Source: Amyloporia xantha
Taxonomy: Eukaryota; Basidiomycota; Agaricomycetes; Polyporales; Adustoporiaceae
Assembly: GCA_036971615.1 (NCBI GenBank)
Contig: JAYKKR010000008.1
Coordinates: 124,001 to 188,000, forward strand
Length of the DNA stretch: 64,000 nucleotides
Direction: 5' to 3'
Numbering within the stretch: position 1 is the first letter of the stretch; each line of letters begins with the position of its first letter. The notes under the pieces are model-generated. The model was not told the origin of the DNA. It searched no databases and saw nothing but the letters and a program-made list of their open reading frames with translations. Both the position numbers and the translations under genes were made by a program. Of this stretch, positions 52,275-63,540 are shown piece after piece.

Positions 52275-52797
52275 ATTGTTGTGCTCTCGTGTTGCTGTTG
52301 ATCATCGTCGTTGTCATTTAAGTTATTATACCCGTGAGTGTCTTGTCTTGCGTTCTTTTTTTCCCGTGGGGATGCTGATCGTGCGGTTTGTTGTCTAGCT
52401 AATCCTATTGTTCATTGTCTCTCATTTTTTCATGTTGTTTGTGCTTTCGCATTTCGGATAAGAGTATAATCAAGAAGTCAAGTCGTTTTCCTTTTTTGTA
52501 TCTCATGCTGCGTTTCGACAAATGGCGTTAGGCTATGTCCCTTTCTGCGCATGTGTATGTTCGTGCTATTCGTGCTAGATTTCGTGTATCTCGTTCGTGC
52601 TTGTTCAAAATTCTGTAGTAGACAATGAGTGTCAACGTTATGTCATTGTTGGTATTCGTTCATATTCAAGTTATTGACCAATAAATCGAACCGATAATAG
52701 TTGCATAATCCCACTATAAAGTATAGTAGCACTTCCAACGACATGGTGCATAGGACTCGTGCCTGTCATACTTCATGTGAAACATAGAAATCAAAGC
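52275..52797. other. Shared 3' region of convergent genes
   Basis: AT-rich, T-tract-containing 3' flank of the gene ending at 52274 and of the minus-strand gene ending at 52798. No gene seen. Confidence 0.5.
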
Positions 52798-54125
52798 TCA
52801 TCCGTCGATGGAACCAATCACATCAAACAGCTGGAATCCCAGGGCAGACCTCCCTTCTGTAAGCATAGATGTTGATATGTTGCTCCCCACACATCCCATC
52901 GACCCCGAAGTAGTGGACAGAAAGACATCATCCACCGCGGGCGCAGACGGCATACCAAAGTGCGTCGCCCTGCTCCTTCGTTCGCGGTGCCGCACCATCT
53001 TTAACGAGCCGTTCGCGCGCACCGCTGGAGACGCCGGCAGGTGGCTGCCAGCCACCTTCCGCACGGACAGCGCGTCGTCCAGCCGCCTGCGCAAGTCGGC
53101 GGCAGTTGCGTCCCGCCAGAAGAGCGCCTCGGGGTCGAGGGGCTCGTCGGCGAAGTGCGTGTCCTCAGAGGTACCGGTGAGGTCCGGGCGGATGCTGAAA
53201 TGGCGGATGTCGGCCGCCCAGTTCCACGACAGGCTGGTGTTAGCGGAGGCGGAGGGGGGGAAGCCGGGCGTAGAGGTGGCACGCGTGTGTAGATGATGTG
53301 TGCGGGGTAGCGCGCCGAGCCCACTGAAGGGCGAGCCGTCGGCGTTGGACATACCCAGGATGCCAAGCCCGATGAGGACGGAGTCGTTTGCCTGCGGGGT
53401 GCTCGTGCTTGTGCTCGTGCTCGCGCTGGCCTTGGCGCTCTCGCTGGCGTCCACGCCGCGCTGCTTCATGCGTGCAGGGCGTACAAGACGGCGTGCTAGA
53501 GACAGCGACGGGCTGGAGAACATCGATGGCTGGGACATCTCCGCGTCTACGAGGGACGGTGTGCCCTCGTACGAGAAGCTCTGGCTGCTTCTGCATGCGT
53601 CGAACCGCGCAAACGACGCAGCACGCGTTTGAGCTGCGGCGAGGGAGGTAGAGACAGTGAAGCAGACGAGCTCGAGCTCGAGTCGGAGCGGCGAAGTCCG
53701 GATTCGAGACTGAGGAAGGGCCAGTCGGTGTCCTTGTGGGCAATTCGCAGGGCAGAGGGCGAGATGTCGAGGAGATACTCTTCTGCGAGGCGTGCGAGAC
53801 GCTGCTCGGTATCGGTCAGGTTCTTCGAGCGCTTGACTCTGGTCCCTGTGGCAGTCGGTGCGGGACGAGACAACAACCCACTCTCTGAAAGCGTGCGGCG
53901 AGAAGACTGTCCGTGCTTCGGATCCTTCGCCTCTCCTTTTGTAGGGACTGAGGCGAGTGAGGTTGAAGGCAGGATCGGGCTGCCAACCCTAACAAGTGTG
54001 TAGTGCTCAAGTCTGCCCGTGGTCGGGTCGACGAGCGGTAGAGTCAGTTGGCCAGAAGGGGACGAGGACAAGACGACATAGGAAAGGCTATGCGCAAGGC
54101 GGCGGGTCACGTTAGTGGAAGACAT
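52798..54125 (-). CDS. Ser-rich hypothetical protein, frame break near 53.6 kb
   Basis: A minus-strand gene of about 442 residues. The first frame (54125 to about 53600) starts MSSTNVTRRLAHSLSYVVL and includes VDPTTGRLEHYTLVRVGSP and NLTDTEQRLARLAEEYLLDISPSA-like helical text. The second (about 53640 to 52798) reads on through SQSFSYEGTPSLVDAEMS, SVLIGLGILGMSNADG and WNWAADIRHFSIRPD to the stop. The frames overlap by one base step. No canonical intron (GT donor) joins them, and the total length is two more than a multiple of three, as if one base were missing. The family is not recognised. It is divergent from the SH3 gene at 54957, with 830 bp between. Confidence 0.6.
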
Positions 54126-54956
54126 GATGTAAGGCCGAGGGTGGAATGGATAGGATTGTACTGTACAGGAAGCCAGAGGACAGAAGCCAAGTGGATTATT
54201 GCCGGAATAACCAAGAGACCGTAGCCGAGAGGACTTGAGGAAGGGAACAAGAGTGCTTGCACAATGAAGATTTCAAGAGGGTTAATATAGCTCTGTGGCA
54301 TGGCTGACGAGCGGCTCGCAGAGGCTGGTATTGACAGCTGGTATATCCTAGGGAGGCTGGCAGTCCGTTGTGTGAGGTCTAGATGCGCACCATGGGTGCG
54401 CTAGCCCCGATCATAATACGATTGGGTCGTATATTGATCACGATCACTTATAGAATGTTTCTTGGATCGAGAAGACTATGTTGAACTGACCTTTGCATGC
54501 CCGTGCGGTGGTTTATGAAGCTGTTGGGTCATCGACGATATGTGATCCAGTCGTGCACTCTCTGATACTGGTAGAGTTTGCACATGGCATGGCTGTGCCA
54601 TATTGAGATGATGGACCATCGCCCACATCGTTGTTTGAATTCTTGCAGGAGATTGACCGCAAGTAATGAGTGGGAGACAGAAGAGCAACTGGCAAGTGAG
54701 TGCACACCGCAGAACGCAACAGCGAGCGAGGTGGGTCACGAGGCTGAGATAAGTCCGAAACGGGATAATTAAACATAATGAAACGTTACGTAAGTCGCTC
54801 ATCGCGACGAGGCGGACGGCAACGAGTGATCTCGCCAGTGAAGGTGGCTTCCTCCCAAGTTCCTCCTCCCACTTGCCCACTTTGTGCTCTGCTGCTGCTG
54901 CTGCTGCTGTATCCGACGACCGAGTGGGCAGTATCGCGGGTATTGAGCGACTGTTC
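54126..54956. other. Divergent promoter region
   Basis: Lies between two divergently oriented genes. It contains a (CTG) run just before the right-hand gene. Minus-strand frames here (up to 239 codons) overlap the SH3 gene and have no domain. Confidence 0.4.
54889..54909. repeat. CTG microsatellite
   Basis: About six to seven CTG units in the leader, about 50 bp before the ATG at 54957. Confidence 0.8.
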
Positions 54957-56267
54957 ATGGCGTCTGCTGCGACCCAAGAATCACCAGGTGAGCGTCCTGA
55001 TATGTGCCTGGGATCGAAGGCAAGTCTAATCCCAGGCGATTGCCTTTGTTGTGCAGACGTCCCTCTTCCTCGCCTTTCTCTCCCTATCGACCACTCCCCC
55101 TCCACCTCTCCCTTTCCTTCCCCTGGCTCTCCCTTTCTACCCCCACCCCGCCTTGGCGCACACGAGTTCGCCCTCAGATCTCCCGTTACCAGCATGCGTG
55201 CCAGCGCTCACGCCAAAAGGCGCGACGAAGACCACCCCGTCCCCGATGAGGATGCCACTCCCACTACCTCCTCCATGAAGACCTCTTTCCGCAGATCCGG
55301 CGCGTCCCCGCCCACCACACCCACGCTCAACGGGAACGCATCGCGTGGAGATATGACACCTCCCGCGACGCCCAAGATCACGATCCCTGAGCCACCCTCC
55401 CCTGATCTCAGCGAGCAGACGCTAGAACACCCTCGCAATTCGCTCACATCTTCGCGGCCTGCCCCTCCAAGCCCCGCTGTGTCCCGCCGTGCGTCCACAG
55501 CCCTCTCCCGCCGCTCCTCAGCCGCAAAATCGCGTCGACAATCGAAAGCCCTCCAGGCACAGCACGATGCAGAGGCCTCGTCTTCCTCTACTGCTACTGC
55601 CGCCACTCCGGCCACTCCTGCGACACCCCAGCCCAAACGTCGCTCACTGCTCTTCAAGATCCGTGACTTTGCGTTCCCGTCATCGGACGACCGGCACGTT
55701 GGGAAGGGCACCGACGTGCCGCGCCCAAACCGCCCGCGCACGCGCCTGTCGACCTACTCCACTGCGTCCTCCTCGGGCTCGAGTTCTGCCCCAGACGACG
55801 ACGTCGAGGACGCACGCGGCGGCTGGGGCTCGTTTAGGTGGAACACGCTCAGTAGCCACTTTCAGCTGGGGCGCAGGCGCAGCTGCTGCTCATGGGCAGC
55901 GTATCCGCTGGGGGCCCGTCCCGTACAGATTTTGAGCGCAATTTTGACGTGTCTTCGCCGACAGAAGAGTCACCTGACCCGTACGGCGAGTCCGACACGT
56001 TCGCGGACGAAGATGATGAGGACGAGGACGATGATGTAGATGACAACTCAAGTCCGAACGAAGACGAGCCGCTCATGCCGGGGAATGTATCGCGCGCTGT
56101 TCGCGTTCGAGCCAGAGGGCACTGCAGAGATGGCGCTGGAGGAAGAGCAGGTCGTGCGCGTCGTGGGGAGGGGAGGGGGCGTCGGATGGGCAGTGGTAGA
56201 AAAGGAGGGAGGCGGACATGCGCTTGTTCCTGAGAGCTATTTGGAACTAGTGCAGGCAGACGCTTAG
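54957..56267 (+). CDS. SH3-domain adaptor-like protein with compensating frameshifts
   Basis: Exons 54957-54987 and 55057-56267 (intron gtgagc to gtgcag) give about 413 residues. The N-terminal 300 residues are Ser/Pro/Thr-rich with basic patches (SRRASTALSRRSS, KRRSLLFKIRDFAF), then an acidic run of Asp and Glu. The end is a clear SH3 domain: YRALFAFEPEGTAEM, LEEEQVVRVV, GWAVVEKEG, ALVPESYLELV, with the ALxxF, Trp and PxxY residues that bind proline motifs. The frame shifts at about 55882 (a G run one base short) and back at about 56090 (one extra A before ATGTAT), so the SH3 domain is read in the original frame. Two opposite single-base events in one gene suggest sequencing error. A role in actin or MAP-kinase scaffolding is a guess from the SH3 alone. 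Confidence 0.7.
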
Positions 56268-56643
56268 GATCGCGGGCAGTGGGCAGTGGCACTGCTGATG
56301 GAGTTTGTGACAGGCTGGATGGTTTCATGTTGGTGCTGGATTGGTTGTGTTAGCGCTGTCGCTGTCCTCGCCTGCGCGGGCGCGGGCGGCGATGAGGACG
56401 CGTTTAGACAGACATCCCCATATTCCGATTCGTCATATTCTATTGTTGTTTACGTGCTGATTTTTTTTCTCTGTGGGCGTGCATTTCTCATATCATGACC
56501 GCTATATTGTTGTGTGTTCTAGCAGAGTCTATGCTTATACCGTACAGCATCTCGGGCCTCCGGAAAAGGTGTATAAAACATCCAATACCTCCCCTCTTCA
56601 GCGGCGTCGGCGATTTCTTTCACTCCTTCCTGCCATGCTCACT
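56268..56643. other. 3' region between convergent genes
   Basis: Short gap between the stop codons of the SH3 gene (plus) and MTA phosphorylase (minus). No gene seen. Confidence 0.5.
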
Positions 56644-57783
56644 CTAACTGAAGTACGTCGGCAGGATATATGCCAGCTTCTTTCTGTCCTCCTCTTTCTG
56701 CTCCCCAGAGCGCGGCATAATGGAGTATTGCATGGATCCTACCTCTTCCGAGAGGATGTCGCCCTCGGCGGCGGCCGCATTCAGCTCTTCGAGGACTGTC
56801 GCGGCTACGTGCCGCGATATGCGCGCGTTCTCCTGGAGCGTCTTGAATACCTCAGCAGCGGTGACCGTCGACTCGTTCGGCCGCCAGGAGTCGTAGTCAG
56901 TCGCGGTCGCGATGAGTGCGTAGCTGGCGCAAGGTCAGAACCATAGTCATATGGGCAGAGAGAGTGTCACACACCCGAGCTCGGCTTCGCGGGCGAGCTT
57001 CGCCTCGGGGAGCACGCTCATGTTGATGATATCCCCTCCCCAGGCGCGGTACATCCGGCTCTCCGCCCTTGTCGAGAACTGCGGGCCCTCCATGCAAACT
57101 ACGCATTTGTCCGTGTGCAGCCGCGGGCCCTGTTCCTCCGCCTTCGCCTCCTCTACGAGGACCCTTGCGACCCTGCCCTCGAGCCACTTGACGAACCGTA
57201 CAGCGAATGGATCCCCGAACGCGGCGTGGGCGACGACGCTCGTGCCCTCGAAGAAACTCGCAGGGCGCACGCCCTTGGTGCGGTCGATGATCTGCGAAGG
57301 GAGCACGAAGTCACCAGGGCGGATCTCCTCACGGAGCGAGCCGACGGCTGAGAACGCGAGGATGGCGCGGACGCCGAGCGACTTGAGGGCCGCGATGTTC
57401 GCGCGGGCGGGGACGTTGGAAGGGGGAATGGTGTGCCCGACGCCGTGCCGGGCGAGGAAGGCAACGCGGGTGCCCGAGGGGAGCGCACAGACGGTGATCG
57501 GCGAGCTGGGGAGGCCCCAGGGCTGGTAGCAAAGTGAGATGAGGTCGCGGAGAGGAGAGAGAGAGAAGGCTCACCGTCTCGGGATTCACATGCTTGCTGT
57601 GAGAGTTGCAAGATCAGCGCTGTGAGACAGTTGACTGGCACCCACATGAATGTCAGGTTGTCCAAGTGGTAAAGGCCACTCCCGCCGATGACACCGATCA
57701 GCACTGCTCGACTCAACGGTCAGAATCACGTTTCATAGAGTAACTTGGATCATACCGTCTTCAACTGTTGGTCCAGAGCTCAT
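56644..57783 (-). CDS. MEU1: S-methyl-5'-thioadenosine phosphorylase
   Basis: Five exons (57783-57756, 57703-57646, 57596-57575, 57522-56975, 56923-56644) sum to exactly 312 codons, 311 residues, normal for the family. Signatures in order: [12 protein letters not shown] (phosphate loop), [54 protein letters not shown] (substrate pocket) and ATATDYDSW (the Asp that selects adenine). It cleaves methylthioadenosine with phosphate to adenine and methylthioribose-1-phosphate in the methionine salvage pathway. The name follows the yeast orthologue. The third exon is only 22 nt. Nothing suggests loss of function. Confidence 0.95.
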
Positions 57784-58555
57784 TTTGCGAAGCAATCTTG
57801 CTTTACTAGTAGTCTTCGACACCAGTCTACACCACGGGTCACGGGAAATGTTCAGGAACGTAAGGGGGATTGAAGGATCAAACCAGATTATCAAGTCCTC
57901 TGTTTCTCGGAACGTGAGATGTGCATATGTATGTAAACGCAAAACAAAGTGTTTTTGGGCGAACTAGAATGCAATTGAAGACATTCCTAGCTTGTAGTCA
58001 CGTGACGAAAAGCAGTCGAAAGAGAAATAAAGTTACAGCCAGGATGCAAGTTGGTCTTTCTGTTCCAGATTCTATGTGCCGTGATTAAACGCTTCTGTCC
58101 ACAGACCATAGGTTATTTCCCGCTGAGCAGTGTATACCCAACGGACATGAAGTCGACGCATGACAGACACTATGATGCCCTTTAATGGGAGCTGCGACGT
58201 CTGAGTTCAAGACTCCGGAGGCACCATACAGAAAGTCGTTTCACACCGTACCGCCACACTCATAGCATTGAGAACTTACTTGTTTTTGCCAGAGGTGTTC
58301 ACATGCGTCGAAACATGTTACGGCCTATATATAGTCTCCAGGTCTCCAGTGTGCACCTGTCTGTAGACTGTTGATTTAGCTGCCGCTGCTTGCATGTAGG
58401 AAGAAAGTAATCGTCATCAATGGCCGAGTATAATATTGTTACAACCTCATCAGCACAAAGCAGCCACGCATCAGGCTCCCGGCCTGCGTCTATTATCTTG
58501 AGTTACCACCAACACTTGACCGTCCTCAGTTTTGAAATCTCCCTACTGCGTTTCC
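57784..58555. other. Intergenic
   Basis: Promoter side of MTA phosphorylase and 3' side of the epoxide hydrolase. No gene seen. Confidence 0.45.
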
Positions 58556-60334
58556 TCACAGCTCATCAGCAGGTCGCACGTGCAACTCCTCTTTATGCAA
58601 CTCTTTGTCTGGCCATTGAAGTCCGTCGAGCCACGGCCGCGCGATGTTATTGAACGCCTTCGGGTTCTCCAGCTGCACCCAATGTGCTGCATCGACCAGC
58701 TACAAGATGGGTGACAAGTAAAACAATAAATTCCACGCGATGTCGATGCAGCATCTTCACACTTACAAAGGTGGACAGTTTCGGTAGGTAGTCTGCACTA
58801 CCAAGTAGTTTCGCGACTTCTACCCAATCCGCGACAGGATCCTGTACCCCAGTCAGTATAACCAGCCCCCCAGGAAGGCCGAAACTCCACGTACTGTACT
58901 GGGCAAGATGGAAAGTGCCGGCTGTGGAATCGTGTAGTTCCCTTGTGCGTGGATAAACTCCCAGGTACCTCGTTGGTTCTGGATGTAAGCAGATAGAACA
59001 ACGTTTATTTAGAATAACTCGACGAGCAAAGCAACTGACTTACTCCCGGCGTGTAGAACTGGAATGCTATGAGTGGTGCGCGGAAGTGAATACTAAGTCG
59101 GACCTAAGAGCAGTGAACGACCTACTGTGTTCGAATCCTTGAATGCTGTACTGTTCAACCCAATAATCCTCCTCTTCACGTGTAAAGAAGGGAATCGGGG
59201 GTATCTGGCATACATACACCAAAATACCATCGATCAGACGTCCACCCATATTTCACAGCAAACAAACCTCCGCTATATCCTTATACGCGTCTAAGAATGA
59301 ATTCTTATCTGTCAAGTACGCCTTCGGTGGGGGACTCCCCACGCTTCGCAGCGTCGCTCGCAGGGTGCGCCGCACGTCCTGGTCGAGCTCCTCGCGCGCG
59401 CGCTCAGGCGTCTCGCCCAGGAGGACTTGGTATGAGAGCCGCGGGAAGATGGGCGCGAGCGCGGAGGCGGGGTGGTATGGACCCGCGTTGGGCAGGTAGG
59501 GAATCGCGCCACCAACAACGGCAAGGGTGAGATCGGGGCGCATGCGCGCCATTTGGTAGCAGAGCGCGGTGCCCCAGTCGTGCCTGGCGGGGGAGACATA
59601 CGTGTGTGGGCATCGGCGTGAGCACAGATCGACGACTAGAGAGGAACGCACCCCATGCAGACGGCGCTGTTCACCCCGGCATGCTCGAGCACGCAAGCGA
59701 GGTCGCCCACGATGTCTGGTAGATTGCCAGAAGTCTTGATGTCGCCTGGGGCAGTGGATGAGCCGAAGCCACGAAGGTCGGGTATAATGAGGCGATAGTC
59801 ATCCTGTGCAGATAAGGTAAGACTACAAATAGATTCCATGAAACGATAGATGACCGTGGCAAGCGATGCAACAGAAGTGCGGGACTGAGGAACTCAAGAA
59901 GCAACAAACGAAATGTAATAACGAGTACGTCAAAAGTTTGTCAAGGCAAAAAATAGCTTATTGACAGAATATGTTCGAGTGACAGAACACCGGTGAAATC
60001 TGCGTTAAATTGAAAAGTGACATACCTTGAACTCCTCTATTTGGAACTTCCAGCTATGCCACAGGCTAGGCCAGCCGTGCACCATCAATATCGTACGGTC
60101 TGCTTCCTGGTTTATGTCGACATAATCTGCAGACCAGCTGAGTAAACGCAAGCAAGCGAGCGGCGTGCACGCACGAATGTATATATCCTTGACTTCGTCA
60201 GTCGCTCGGTTCTGCGCCTTGCATGTCGCGATCTTCTTGGGTAAATCTTGGGGACGGAACGAGACCCGGATACCCTCGTCCGCTGCGACAGCGCCGATTG
60301 CACCGGCGACGAGCAACCAATTCAAGAGACGCAT
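58556..60334 (-). CDS. Secreted alpha/beta-fold epoxide hydrolase
   Basis: A minus-strand gene with about eight exons. It starts MRLLNWLLVAGAIGAVAA, a signal peptide. The mature part has the epoxide-hydrolase order: YVDINQEADRTILMVHGWP (oxyanion HGxP), LIIPDLRGFGSST, the nucleophile elbow as HDWGTALCYQMA (Asp), a helical lid with FFTREEEDYWVEQY, then GLVILTGVQDPVADW (acid) and AAHWVQLENPKAF (catalytic His), ending HVRPADEL. It should open epoxides to diols through a covalent ester on the Asp. Haloalkane dehalogenases share the fold, but the HGWP and lid Tyr favour an epoxide hydrolase. Substrates, such as lignin-derived or lipid epoxides, are not predictable. The C-terminal -ADEL resembles an ER retention signal, but this is weak. 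Confidence 0.85.
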
Positions 60335-60821
60335 TGGTGGCTGACCGGCGAGTAGCTAACAGGGTGAATTTGTCGGGAAGACAGGGGCACAGCAGACCAG
60401 GTCCAGGGAGACAAGACTATAAAGCAGCGTCATGAAGGCTATGGAATCCGGCGCCAAGTTGACATCCGGAGAGATGCCCTCCGGGGCCTGAGACCATGCC
60501 ACAAATGGGCTGCAGGCATCGTAACACAAAGTGATGCGTTCCGTGTGGTATCTTCATAGCTAATAATAGGAATAAATACGTTGCGAATGGCAATGCATGC
60601 ACGTCATTGTGGGAGGATCCTTAGGCGGGCACAGGCAGGTCTCTTGAATTCAAAGTTCCGAAACGCACAGCAAAGCACAGCTTTGGGCAGGCTGGTCTCG
60701 TACCCAGACTTCTTATGCCGCACCCCACCACCGCGAATAAGACGTCTGGGGCAGCCTGATAGGGCACTGCGACGCTCGCGGCTTAGGTAAGTCGGTGGTG
60801 TCACAACAACGTACGTAGCAA
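60335..60821. other. Intergenic
   Basis: Upstream of the epoxide hydrolase and left flank of the MITE nest. No gene seen. Confidence 0.45.
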
Positions 60822-60829
60822 AAGACAGG
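60822..60829. repeat. Target-site duplication, left of MITE C
   Basis: aagacagg, repeated exactly at 62115-62122. Confidence 0.8.
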
Positions 60830-62114
60830 TAGTGTTAGGACCCCCGAAATCCCCTATAGGAGGCTGGCCGAGAATCCCGACATGAACCCCCCCCCTTTTG
60901 GCCAAACGGCCGGGTTATTTTCCAGACACGTTCCCGGCCTACCCCCCCTCATGCCAGGCCCATTGTCCCGACACTGGGGGGCTGGGCACGGGCAGGCCGG
61001 TCCACTGTCCGACATAAATTGGAGGGGGCCGACCGGGTTGGGTCGGGTATTGATAATTTTTCCGTTCAAGGACCTAATAATAGTACCTAATAACCGCAAT
61101 TTCTGCAATTAATTCAATTTTCATTTGCCGAATCTGGCCTGTTGGTGTGTGTCGATGTGTGTCGACATCTTCTCAACTTCTGTCGCGCCTCAGATACCCT
61201 CAATTTCATTCTTATGTCTCATGCTCAACCCTCCACAATGCCTCATGGGTCCCCTTGGCACGATTGCTCTCGAGCTTCACCAAGGTGACCTTGATCAGTT
61301 TACGTCTCTCCAGCGAGGCATTTCTAATATACATCAGGCAATGAAGTTGTTCCGTAAGTGGGTACAGAAGGATGAGCAGGAGGACTAGCACTATAGAATT
61401 TGCATAGGTACTCAAATTTGTGATTGTGGAGGTAATTGAAAATGCTGTAGGCCTCAAATGGAGGCCAGTCACTGAATTCCGGACAAATTTGGGCCAAATT
61501 GAGCCTCTCCCAGGTTTCCCGACGCGAAATTGACCATTCCCTGGCCTGACCGGAAGTCCCGACATAAACCGACCAATTTGGAGAGCTGGACCCGATTTCC
61601 CAACGTGAACCGCCGGATTTGGGCTATTTTTGGTTCGACATAAACAGCCAGATTGGCCGATTTTCTGACCCAGCCTCCTATAGGGAATTTCGGGGGTCCT
61701 GTAGTGTTGTGGGCAGAAATTAGTTATTTTGCCGAGCCATTTCTGCCACCGGGCAATTGCCATGGCATATGGCAGAACAAAATCGATAGGGTGGCAAATA
61801 GTGGCAGATAACCCCATAAACAAGGTACATAAAGGCTTTTGAACCCTAGATAAACCCTACTTTAGGGTCTTTCCACTGAAGTTAACCTCATATTTTTACC
61901 AAATTTTGGTCGCTTTCAGAGCATTTCGCTGTCAGATAGGTTACCCGGAGTAAACACCGGGTCTGGTTTCCGAAGACAGCCCCTAAAACAAAATTATAAT
62001 TGCATTTCGATGGGACACCTGCAAGATATTTGCCAATTTCTGCCACATATGGCAACTGCTATTGTGCCTGGCAGTTGGCAGTTAGTGCTTCCAATATTTC
62101 TGCCCCCACCACTA
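60830..62114. mobile_element. hAT-like MITE C, interrupted by MITE B
   Basis: The left terminus (TAGTGTT) is cut off from the rest by a nested element and resumes at 61709 as GTGGGCAGAAAT. The right terminus ends ATTTCTGCCCCCACCACTA, its inverted repeat with few mismatches. Exact 8-bp direct repeats (aagacagg) flank the whole, indicating hAT-type insertion. Without MITE B and its duplicated target, the element is about 413 bp. The interior is rich in TGGCA/TGCCA motifs in both orientations and has no transposase. Confidence 0.8.
60837..61700. mobile_element. hAT-like MITE B, nested inside MITE C
   Basis: An 864-bp element. Both ends start AGGACCCCCGAAAT and the inverted repeats agree at 30 of the first 31 positions. 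The 8-bp target duplication gtagtgtt lies at 60829-60836 and 61701-61708, and overlaps the left terminus of MITE C. The termini match MITE A at 4330 apart from a 6-bp indel, and the interior shares CCGGACAAATT motifs plus repeated CCCGACATAAA. It has no coding capacity. Confidence 0.88.
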
Positions 62115-62122
62115 AAGACAGG
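62115..62122. repeat. Target-site duplication, right of MITE C
   Basis: Second exact copy of aagacagg. Confidence 0.8.
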
Positions 62123-62793
62123 TTCCCCGACTCTAGTGTTGTTGGCAATACCAGCGCCATTTTGCCAGGCGGCGCGCGCCACCCCTGGCGCACCGTCCTC
62201 GAGTGGCACAACACTTGGGGTGCGGCAATTCCACTAAGGGTTTTCTAGGTCATGTGACACCAATGTTGGCCAAAAAGTGACCCACTTTGAATGTGCCCAC
62301 TGTTTCCCAAATATAAGCTCGGGAGGGGAGATCCAGCACTCGTAATATGGGAACAAAATGTTTGAAAGGTATAGATCTACAGATTGTTGTAGCCAATAAT
62401 TGTGATATTATTTTCTTGCTGAGATATGCTACAAGTGAGATTTGGGATGGTATAAATCTCAAAAGCCAGGAGGGGTATTTTGATATTGTTCACAAGAGAT
62501 TGTAGACAAACATGTGTAGTACATTTTTGATCACTTGAGTGAGGCAATCCAATGTGATGCTGGCTCGGAATTTGGGAAACACCTCGCAGGATGGTGCAGT
62601 TCACCCTATGCCCTTGTAGCATAATACAGGACACTGTTCAAGTTGCGTTCCCAGATCCTCCTCCAACTCGATAATAGCACAAGCTACCAGGAAACATCTA
62701 TGCTGCGCACTTTTTGAGTGTGAGTTGGGCAATAATAGCAGCGAGGAAAAGGTTGTCTGGCCCAGCATCAGGAAAAACACTTTTTCTCTGGGG
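62123..62793. other. Repeat-like spacer
   Basis: At 62134 the sequence TAGTGTTGTTGGCA resembles the MITE C terminus, and an imperfect inverse (GGCACAACACTT) occurs near 62215. This may be a decayed relative of MITE C. No target duplication was found. No gene. Confidence 0.3.
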
Positions 62794-63232
62794 TAACCTA
62801 GGGTGCTCTGAGATATATGAGTTTTCTCAGAGTAACTCCGGTTATCTCAGAGCATCTCAGGTTGACCTGAGTTGCTCTGAGTGTTGAACGATCAGTTTCC
62901 AACTATAGTAGTTGCACTTCCATACTTGGTAGTCAGTACTTACTCATTTCTATGATGTTCTATGACATTCCATAGTATGCTCTTGTCTTACTTCATAGGC
63001 TCCACTTTCTTACTAAGAAATCTCCACTATGATTTCATTATGACTTCATATCTTACTAAGATATTCTATAGGTTTCTAGATACGATTACTAAGGAGCCTT
63101 TCATGCATGTATATAAGCAGGGCCTTACAGCCCACTAGAATACAAGACAGATTAGCCTCCTCTCCTCTATAGTCTGCGCTCAACACTGAGTTGCTCTGAG
63201 ATATTTTAAATTTCTCAGAGCATCCTATGTTA
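62794..63232. mobile_element. Small TA-flanked MITE, interrupted by a solo LTR
   Basis: Ends ACCTAGGGTGCTCTGAGA and TCTCAGAGCATCCTATGT are inverted repeats with two mismatches. Each is flanked by TA (62794-62795, 63231-63232), as for Tc1/mariner-type insertion. Without the LTR insertion it is only about 126 bp. It is packed with CTCTGAG/CTCAGAG repeats that can fold into a hairpin. TA flanks arise easily by chance, so the superfamily call is tentative. Confidence 0.55.
62882..63185. mobile_element. Solo LTR of an LTR retrotransposon
   Basis: A 304-bp segment begins TGTTGAACG and ends CGCTCAACA, so it has TG...CA ends extended to short imperfect inverted repeats. The 5-bp target duplication ctgag is at 62877-62881 and 63186-63190. 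A TATATAAGCAGGG promoter-like box lies near 63110, about 75 bp before the 3' end. No internal retroelement sequence is present, so a full element was probably lost by LTR-LTR recombination. Confidence 0.75.
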
Positions 63233-63540
63233 GAGGGAGTGCTCGGACGCACAGATCACGTGATTTAGGCACACATACGTCGTACATACCTGTGGTATCT
63301 GCCTGTATCTTTCCTTAATCTGTGCTATGAGTAGCCTTCGGTTTAGGTGTCGGTGTATGTGTTGGGTTAGCTGTTTTGGCGCCTACTCTCCCTCCTGAGT
63401 TCCTAGGAGTATATCTGCTCTCTGAGCACCCCTTTGTGTCTGTGTTTCCTCTATTCTCGCGACATCTAGGCTAGCTTTTGTTTCTTTGGGTAACTGTAGT
63501 ATATTTCTAAAGCTACAATACATTATTCTGAACAGTATTA

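Noticed and set aside
54476..55195. 239-codon minus-strand frame between the divergent genes
   Set aside because: It overlaps exon 1, the intron and the start of exon 2 of the SH3 gene and has no recognisable features.
59120..59140. GTTCGAATCC resembling a tRNA T-loop
   Set aside because: It lies in the epoxide hydrolase coding region, and no matching acceptor stem or anticodon arm is present.
62794..63232. Reading the CTCTGAG repeats as a CRISPR-like array
   Set aside because: Repeats are short, irregular and inverted, spacers are not uniform, and the genome is fungal; a MITE hairpin explains them.
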